Assembly: GCA_002449915.1 (NCBI GenBank)
Contig: DJXY01000132.1
Span: forward strand, 1-11,087
Origin: Oribacterium sp. UBA6992
GTDB lineage: Bacteria > Bacillota > Clostridia > Lachnospirales > Lachnospiraceae
Direction: 5' to 3'
Length of the DNA: 11,087 nt
Part shown: positions 6,334-11,087 of the stretch, piece after piece
How positions within the stretch are numbered: position 1 is the stretch's first letter
Layout of the letters: each line of letters opens with the position of its first letter
Position numbers and translations under genes: made by a program
The notes under the pieces: generated by a model
Database searches by the model: none
Seen by the model: the letters and a program-made list of their open reading frames with translations, nothing else
Told to the model about the DNA's origin: nothing

Positions 6334-7032
6334 ATGGGAAAGGACGTAATCATTGCACTCGATTTTCCAAATGCAGAGGAGACCTATGCATTTCTTGATA
6401 AGTTTACAGGGAGGAAGCCCTTTGTAAAGATTGGCATGGAGCTCTTTTATGCCGAGGGACCGGAGATTGTAAAAAAGATCAAGGCAAGAGGCCATAAGAT
6501 TTTCCTGGACTTAAAGCTTCACGATATCCCAAACACAGTAAAGGGCGGCATGCAGTCGCTCCGGGATCTGGGAGTGGATATGACCAACGTGCATGCGGCA
6601 GGCGGAGTCAAGATGATGCAGGCTGCTGTCGAGGGACTTACCAGAGAGGATGGAACCCGTCCACTTCTGATTGCTGTTACACAGCTTACCTCTACTTCAC
6701 AGGAAACGATGACAAATGAGCTTCTGATTGACCATCCGATTGAGGATGTGGTAGTGCAGTATGCTGAAAATGCCAAAGCGGCAGGTCTGGACGGCGTTGT
6801 ATGCTCTCCGCTGGAAGCTGGTAAAATTCATACAGAGGTCGGCGCAGGCTTTTTAACTGTGACACCCGGTATCCGTTTTGCAGGAGATGCCAAGGGAGAC
6901 CAGTCGAGAGTAACCACACCGGAAAAGGCAAGAGAGATCGGCTCGGACTATATTGTGATCGGTCGTTCCATTACCAAGGCAGTGGATCCGGTGGCAGCCT
7001 ACGAGCGCGCCATGCAGGACTTTGTCGGCTGA
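6334..7032 (+). CDS. pyrF: Orotidine 5'-phosphate decarboxylase
   Basis: PyrF decarboxylates OMP to UMP, the last step of the pathway. The 232-residue product is a normal-length, stand-alone decarboxylase of the short B. subtilis/E. coli-like group. Catalytic residues sit in [12 protein letters not shown] (Asp59, Lys61, Asp64), with Asp10 and Lys32 in the early strands. The phosphate-binding loops are TPGIR (177-181) and IGRSIT (209-214). The AGGAGG at 6323-6328 overlaps the pyrD stop, and the ATG follows five bases later. A gap of about 114 bp separates it from pyrE, the longest inside the operon. Confidence 0.96.
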   Translation: MGKDVIIALDFPNAEETYAFLDKFTGRKPFVKIGMELFYAEGPEIVKKIKARGHKIFLDLKLHDIPNTVKGGMQSLRDLGVDMTNVHAAGGVKMMQAAVEGLTREDGTRPLLIAVTQLTSTSQETMTNELLIDHPIEDVVVQYAENAKAAGLDGVVCSPLEAGKIHTEVGAGFLTVTPGIRFAGDAKGDQSRVTTPEKAREIGSDYIVIGRSITKAVDPVAAYERAMQDFVG

Positions 7033-7146
7033 GGTCAGCAAGAGGGGCAATACAAAGGTCGATACGAAGGACAGCAAGACACGCTGGCATAGGTACGGAA
7101 GTACGTAGGTATTTAACAGAAGTTTGGATTTAAAAGGAGATTAGCT

Positions 7147-7791
7147 ATGGCAACAAAGGAAGATATTGCAAAGGGACTGCTTTCCATTAAGGCGGTGTTT
7201 CTGAGACCGGATGAGCCTTTTACATGGGCAAGCGGCATCAAATCCCCGATTTACTGTGATAACCGTCTGGTGCTTTCCTATCCAGAGGTGCGTTCCATGG
7301 TGGAGCATGCCATTGCGGATAAGGTCCGGGAGCTGTATCCGGAGGCAGAGGCACTGGAGGGCACCAGTACTGCAGGCATTGCGCATGCAGCGATCGCGGC
7401 GGATATTCTGGGACTGCCTATGGGATATGTCCGTGGATCTGCCAAGGATCATGGCCGTAAAAATCAGATTGAAGGACGCCTGGAAAAGGGTGAGAAGGTA
7501 GTCGTCATCGAGGATCTGATCTCCACCGGTGGATCGGTACTGGACTGCGTGAATCCGCTCCGGGAGGCTGGCGCAGATGTGCTTGGTATTATCTCGATCT
7601 TTACCTATGGCATGCAGAAGGGTCTCGACAGGCTTAAGGCAGCAGATATCTGCAATACAAGTCTCTGTGATCTGGATACGCTTGTTAAGGTTGCTGTCGA
7701 GGAAAACTACATCAAGCCGGAGGATGAGGCAAAGCTTCTCAAGTTCCGTGACAATCCTTCGGATGAGAGCTGGATGACACACAAGGGCTGA
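7147..7791 (+). CDS. pyrE: Orotate phosphoribosyltransferase
   Basis: PyrE joins orotate to PRPP to make OMP. The 214-residue product has the PRPP-binding signature [14 protein letters not shown] around 118-131, the flexible catalytic loop [11 protein letters not shown] (100-110, with the lysines typical of the family), and a [18 protein letters not shown] N-terminal substrate segment (here [14 protein letters not shown]). AAAAGGAG seven bases before the ATG supports the start. It follows pyrF after a 114-bp gap and precedes pyrB by 16 bp, whose ribosome site begins at the pyrE stop. Confidence 0.96.
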   Translation: MATKEDIAKGLLSIKAVFLRPDEPFTWASGIKSPIYCDNRLVLSYPEVRSMVEHAIADKVRELYPEAEALEGTSTAGIAHAAIAADILGLPMGYVRGSAKDHGRKNQIEGRLEKGEKVVVIEDLISTGGSVLDCVNPLREAGADVLGIISIFTYGMQKGLDRLKAADICNTSLCDLDTLVKVAVEENYIKPEDEAKLLKFRDNPSDESWMTHKG

Positions 7792-7807
7792 GGAGGAACG
7801 GCTGGAA

Positions 7808-8734
7808 ATGAAAGGTAAAGCAAGAAGTATTATCAATATCCTGGATCTCTCTGTAGAGGAGCTGGAGCATCTTTTTACACTTGCGGATGACATAGAGAGA
7901 AATCCGGAGAAATATCAGGACCGCTGCGCACACAAGCAGCTTGCAACATTGTTTTATGAACCGTCTACCCGTACGAGACTCTCCTTTGAGTCTGCCATGC
8001 TGGCACTTGGAGGACAGACGCTGGGCTTTGCCGGGGCATCCAGCTCCAGTGCGTCCAAGGGCGAGTCGGTTGCAGATACCATTTCCGTGATGTCCAATTA
8101 TGTGGACATTATCGCTATGCGTCACCCGAAGGAGGGCGCGCCAGTGGTTGCCGCGATGCACACAACGGTACCGTTTATCAACGCCGGTGATGGCGGACAT
8201 TTTCATCCGACGCAGACGCTTGCGGATCTGCTCACCATACGGAGAACAAAACAGAGGCTTAGCGGACTTACGATCGGACTCTGCGGCGACCTGAAATTTG
8301 GACGGACGGTACACAGTCTGATTGACGCAATGCTCAGGTATCCGGATAACCGCTATATTTTAATTTCACCTGAAGAACTGAGGCTTCCGGAGTATGAAAT
8401 TGATAAGCTGCATGATGCCGGTGCGGAATTTGAGGAGACCCGTTCCCTGGAGGAGGCCATTCCGAAGCTTGACATCCTGTACATGACCCGTGTACAGAAG
8501 GAGCGCTTCTTTAACGAGGAGGATTACGTAAGACTCAAGGACATTTATATTCTCACTCCGGACAAGCTTAAGAGCGCCAAGGAGGATATGGCAATCCTGC
8601 ACCCGCTGCCGAGAGTCAATGAGATTTCCGTGGCAGTTGACCAGGATCCGAGAGCAAAGTATTTTTATCAGACACTCTGCGGCAAGCAGATGCGTATGGC
8701 TTTGATCCTGTACCTGCTGGGACTGGATCAGTAA
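7808..8734 (+). CDS. pyrB: Aspartate carbamoyltransferase, catalytic subunit
   Basis: PyrB condenses carbamoyl phosphate with aspartate, the first committed step of the pathway. The 308-residue chain has full length and the active-site motifs of the family: STRTR (53-57) for carbamoyl phosphate, the SASKGES loop with Lys84, Arg105 in AMRHP, HPTQ (133-136), MTRVQ with Arg228 and Gln230 for aspartate, and HPLPR (265-269). It is directly followed by pyrI, so the holoenzyme is likely the E. coli-type c6r6 complex with nucleotide feedback control. The ribosome site AGGAGG is rather far (11 bases) from the ATG. Confidence 0.97.
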   Translation: MKGKARSIINILDLSVEELEHLFTLADDIERNPEKYQDRCAHKQLATLFYEPSTRTRLSFESAMLALGGQTLGFAGASSSSASKGESVADTISVMSNYVDIIAMRHPKEGAPVVAAMHTTVPFINAGDGGHFHPTQTLADLLTIRRTKQRLSGLTIGLCGDLKFGRTVHSLIDAMLRYPDNRYILISPEELRLPEYEIDKLHDAGAEFEETRSLEEAIPKLDILYMTRVQKERFFNEEDYVRLKDIYILTPDKLKSAKEDMAILHPLPRVNEISVAVDQDPRAKYFYQTLCGKQMRMALILYLLGLDQ

Positions 8735-8747
8735 GGGGGGATGCAGC

Positions 8748-9179
8748 ATGAATGTTGATGGAATCGAAAATGGAATCGTACTGGATCATATCAGTGCAGG
8801 CAAAGCAATGCTGGTTTACAAATATCTGCATCTGGACCGCCTGAGCTCGCAGGTCGCGTTGATACAGAACTGCACCTCGCATAAGATGGGCAGAAAGGAT
8901 ATCGTAAAGATTTCCGAGGATCTGGACCTGGATCTGGATGTACTTGGCTACATTGATCCGGGCATTACCGTGAACTATATCAAAAACGGACAGCGTGTAG
9001 CTAAAAAAAGTCTGCAGCTTCCGGAAACGCTGACCAATGTGCTGGCATGTAAAAATCCGCGCTGCATTACTTCTACTGAGCAGGAGCTGCCGCAGATTTT
9101 TAAGATTGTGGACCGCAGCAAGGCTTTGTACCGCTGCGCTTACTGTGACACCATTGTAAAAAAGGAAGAGTTGAATTAA
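8748..9179 (+). CDS. pyrI: Aspartate carbamoyltransferase, regulatory subunit
   Basis: PyrI binds CTP/ATP through its N-terminal domain and docks on PyrB through a C-terminal zinc domain, giving feedback control of the pathway's first step. The 143-residue protein has the four zinc cysteines at 101, 106, 130 and 133 (C-x4-C-x23-C-x2-C), the same spacing as E. coli PyrI. The N-terminal part has the nucleotide-domain pattern DGIENGIVLDHISAGKA, and a long QVALIQNC...MGRKDIVKIS segment. A G-rich ribosome site (AAGGGGGG, 8733-8740) begins on the pyrB stop. It is the last gene of the operon, followed by a terminator. Confidence 0.96.
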   Translation: MNVDGIENGIVLDHISAGKAMLVYKYLHLDRLSSQVALIQNCTSHKMGRKDIVKISEDLDLDLDVLGYIDPGITVNYIKNGQRVAKKSLQLPETLTNVLACKNPRCITSTEQELPQIFKIVDRSKALYRCAYCDTIVKKEELN

Positions 9180-9201
9180 AGCTTTGTAAGTTAGAAGCCA
9201 G

Positions 9202-9237
9202 GAGCCATGGGGAGGAAGCTGCCCTGTGGCTCTTTTT
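9202..9237 (+). terminator. Intrinsic terminator of the pyr operon
   Basis: GAGCCA (9202-9207) pairs with TGGCTC (9227-9232), with a further GGG/CCC helix inside after a small mismatch, and a TTTTT run follows at once (9233-9237). It lies 22 bases past the pyrI stop. Confidence 0.8.
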
Positions 9238-9253
9238 GATATGCTTTTTGACA

Positions 9254-9285
9254 ATGCTTTGCATTTTAAATACTCTGCTTTGCAT
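9254..9285. repeat. Two TGCTTTGCAT direct repeats 21 bp apart (candidate operator)
   Basis: TGCTTTGCAT occurs at 9255-9264 and again at 9276-9285, exactly two helical turns apart. The first copy, with its preceding A, is also a small palindrome (ATGC-TTT-GCAT). A partial copy (ATGCTTT) starts at 9241. The pair lies just upstream of an extended -10 box at 9290-9298, where a regulator could bind on one face of the DNA. Confidence 0.45.
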
Positions 9286-9289
9286 CGCT

Positions 9290-9298
9290 TGTTACAAT
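9290..9298 (+). promoter_or_regulatory. Candidate extended -10 promoter element upstream of the HAD gene
   Basis: TGTTACAAT is an extended -10 (TG-n-TACAAT, five of six bases of the consensus hexamer). No good -35 lies 16-18 bp upstream; that position is occupied by the direct repeats, as in activator-dependent promoters. Confidence 0.3.
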
Positions 9299-9340
9299 AC
9301 TGTGTCCAATATCGTTTTTAACGGCTGGAGAGGCCGGCAA

Positions 9341-9369
9341 TTGACATTGTTTCCGGCGACCGGTAAAAT
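9341..9369 (+). promoter_or_regulatory. Sigma-A promoter of the HAD phosphatase gene
   Basis: TTGACA at 9341-9346 is a perfect -35 and TAAAAT at 9364-9369 a near-perfect -10, with 17 bp between them. Transcription would start near 9376, 20 bp before the ATG. GCCGG (9333-9337) and CCGGC (9353-9357) form an inverted repeat around the -35, and ACATTGTT occurs twice (9344-9351, 9377-9384); either could be an operator. Confidence 0.7.
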
Positions 9370-9395
9370 TAAGTTCACATTGTTGTGAGGGAAAT

Positions 9396-10211
9396 ATGAC
9401 AGAGGATTGTAATTATCATAAAACATATCAAGGACTCGTGGCATTTGATCTGGATCATACACTACTGGACCATAAGACCTGGCAGATCACTCCATCGGCA
9501 TTAGATGCCATACGTAAGCTTCAGGAAAAGCATTATCTTACGGTTATCGCCTCCGGCAGAAATATGCATGCCCCATATAGCGTGGAGTATCTAAATCAAG
9601 TTAAGCCGGATGCGTTAGTGCATATGAATGGCACACGTGTGGAGTATGGTACGGAGGTCCTGCAGGATCACCGGATGGATGTCGGGCTTCTTAAGCGGGT
9701 GCTGGAGTTCTGCGAGGGACATGGTCTTGCCGTAGGGATGCAGATTGATGAAGTGGATTATTTTACCTGGCCGGATCAGGTGGTAAAGCATGATATGGAC
9801 TACTGGGGCAGCAGTGAGAGAAATTTTGACGCTCCGGAAAAACTCCTGGAGCTTCCCGTGCGGGCACTTGCCTACTGCGGTGACAAGGCAGGAGCGGATG
9901 AGCTTGCCGGAGCATTCCCGGAGCTCTCTGTACTGATGTTTTCCAAGGATACCGGAGCAGACGTGTTTGAGAAAGGGTTCTCCAAGGCGGACGGGTTGCA
10001 CCTCCTTGCAGAAAAGCTGGGGATCGACTGGCAGAGAACCTATGCATTTGGAGACAGTCATAATGACAGAAGCATGCTTGAAGCAGTGAGCTGTGGTATC
10101 GCTATGGGTAATGCCGTACCGGAGATTAAAGAGATTGCTGACTATGTCACGGATGCAATCGACCAGGATGGAATCTATCATGCGCTCATACATTTCGGGT
10201 TGATTTCGTAA
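9396..10211 (+). CDS. Cof-type HAD-superfamily phosphatase
   Basis: The 271-residue product has all four haloacid dehalogenase motifs: motif I FDLDHTLLD with nucleophile Asp18 and acid/base Asp20, motif II ASGR with Ser53, motif III Lys197 in GFSKADGL, and motif IV FGDSHNDRSML with Asp220 and Asp224. A C2B-type cap domain lies between motifs II and III (about 85-190), as in the Cof/YidA group, which dephosphorylates sugar phosphates, FMN precursors and similar small substrates. The exact substrate cannot be read from the sequence. GGACGT-free context and an own promoter (9341-9369) separate it from the pyr operon. The ribosome site is GAGGGA, a few bases before the ATG at 9396. It is followed after 75 bp by an aminopeptidase gene on the same strand. 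Confidence 0.92.
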   Translation: MTEDCNYHKTYQGLVAFDLDHTLLDHKTWQITPSALDAIRKLQEKHYLTVIASGRNMHAPYSVEYLNQVKPDALVHMNGTRVEYGTEVLQDHRMDVGLLKRVLEFCEGHGLAVGMQIDEVDYFTWPDQVVKHDMDYWGSSERNFDAPEKLLELPVRALAYCGDKAGADELAGAFPELSVLMFSKDTGADVFEKGFSKADGLHLLAEKLGIDWQRTYAFGDSHNDRSMLEAVSCGIAMGNAVPEIKEIADYVTDAIDQDGIYHALIHFGLIS

Positions 10212-10286
10212 GAGGCAGATAGCTGCGTGCCGGGATCAGGACACGGGCAGGTGTTATATAGAGCAAGACAAGGAGGAAGCGTAGGC

Positions 10287-11087
10287 ATGAAACAGGAGCT
10301 TATTGAGCTTAGAAAAAAGATGCAGCAGACAGGCATTGATGTCTGTTATATCCCGATGGATGACTTCCATCAAAGCGAGTATGTCGGGGAATATTTCCGG
10401 ACCGTACGTTTTATCAGTGGTTTTACAGGAGAGGGCACGCTCGTGATTGGTCTTGATAAAGCCGCGCTGTTTACGGATGGACGATATTTTATCCAGGCGG
10501 CAAAGGAGCTTAACAGCAGCGGAATTGAGCTTATGAAAATGGGTGAGCCGGGAGTGCCTTTGGCAGAAGACTATATTTCCGAGCTTATGCCGGAGCATGG
10601 AGTTCTGGGGTTTGACGGACGCTGTGTCGATGACCGTAAGGGCAAACGCCTGCAGACTGCCGCGGACAAAAAGCATGGCAAGTGCCTGGACACAGATCTT
10701 GTCGGAGCTATCTGGACCTCCCGTCCGGCTCTTGCAAGTTCCCGGGTCTGGATTCTGGAGGAGCGCTTCAGCGGAGAGAGCGCGGAGCATAAGCTTGCCC
10801 GCATTCGCAGCAGGATGCAGGAGGAGGGCGCCGAGTATCATATCATCACAAGTCTTGATGATATTGCCTGGCTCTTAAATCTCCGGGGCGATGACATCCC
10901 ATGCAATCCGGTTTTCCTTTCCTATCTGCTTCTCAGACAAAAGGATGCTTATCTTTTTGCCAATCCTGCAGATTTTGATGAGGAAACAAGATCATATCTT
11001 ACCGGACTGGGGGTGCATCTCGAGGCATATTCCAAGGTCTATGATGCAGCCGCGCAGCTTCGAGACGGTACGATGCTTCTGGAAACC
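10287..11087 (+). CDS. Xaa-Pro aminopeptidase (aminopeptidase P, M24 family), 5' part
   Basis: The frame from ATG 10287 stays open to the right edge, giving 267 residues of a longer protein. AGGAGG at 10271-10276 supports the start. The sequence matches the N-terminal creatinase-like domain of three-domain aminopeptidase P: RFISGFTGEGTLVI, LFTDGRYFIQAAKEL, then a second creatinase-like domain with the segment IAWLLNLRGDDIPCNPVFLSYLLL. The metal-binding pita-bread catalytic domain, which removes N-terminal residues preceding proline, would lie beyond the window, so activity cannot be confirmed. Three-domain members are usually near 600 residues. It lies 75 bp after the HAD gene; a TGTTATATA box at 10252-10260 could be a weak extended -10, but no -35 is seen, so readthrough from the HAD promoter is equally possible. 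Confidence 0.9.
   Translation, partial: MKQELIELRKKMQQTGIDVCYIPMDDFHQSEYVGEYFRTVRFISGFTGEGTLVIGLDKAALFTDGRYFIQAAKELNSSGIELMKMGEPGVPLAEDYISELMPEHGVLGFDGRCVDDRKGKRLQTAADKKHGKCLDTDLVGAIWTSRPALASSRVWILEERFSGESAEHKLARIRSRMQEEGAEYHIITSLDDIAWLLNLRGDDIPCNPVFLSYLLLRQKDAYLFANPADFDEETRSYLTGLGVHLEAYSKVYDAAAQLRDGTMLLET

Noticed and set aside
7033..7092. Stop-codon readthrough extension of pyrF
   Set aside because: The frame stays open for 19 codons after the TGA and gives a Gln/Gly/Tyr-rich tail, but PyrF is already complete at normal length and nothing suggests recoding.
10226..10245. Hairpin (CGTGCC / GG-A-CACG) between the HAD gene and the aminopeptidase gene as a terminator
   Set aside because: The stem has a bulge and no T-run follows, so termination there is not supported.

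Overview
The window looks like chromosomal DNA from a Clostridia-class Firmicute, most likely Lachnospiraceae-like. This is inferred from strong AGGAGG ribosome sites, moderate GC, a class 1B dihydroorotate dehydrogenase (PyrD with the PyrK iron-sulfur/flavin subunit), a zinc-type PyrI, a type III pantothenate kinase, and a three-domain aminopeptidase P. No rRNA, tRNA, CRISPR array, insertion sequence or prophage gene is visible.

Layout. Positions 1-799 hold the 3' part of a cardiolipin synthase (+), cut by the left edge. It converges on coaX (883-1653, -). An intergenic region of about 240 bp with divergent promoter candidates separates coaX from an AraC-family regulator (about 1894-2802, +). 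This is followed after 24 bp by a small orphan HicB-like antitoxin (2827-3096, +). Next comes a palindrome-rich tandem repeat (3098-3305) whose last hairpin can act as an intrinsic terminator, then a promoter at 3311-3339. Positions 3383-9179 are an unbroken de novo UMP operon on the + strand: pyrC-pyrK-pyrD-pyrF-pyrE-pyrB-pyrI, closed by an intrinsic terminator at 9202-9237. A regulated-looking intergenic stretch of about 160 bp leads into a Cof-type HAD phosphatase (9396-10211). The N-terminal part of an aminopeptidase P (10287 onward) is cut by the right edge.

How the genes work together. PyrB/PyrI make carbamoyl-aspartate, PyrC closes the ring to dihydroorotate, PyrD/PyrK oxidise it to orotate with NAD+, PyrE adds ribose phosphate and PyrF decarboxylates OMP to UMP. 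Only carbamoyl-phosphate synthase (carAB) is missing from the set, and there is no pyrR. The leader of about 37 nt is too short for PyrR attenuation, so control must be different.

The core genes are ordinary. The most unusual material is the 102-bp-period hairpin repeat between hicB and pyrC, the apparently truncated orphan HicB that ends where the repeat begins, and the repeated TGCTTTGCAT motifs upstream of the HAD gene.
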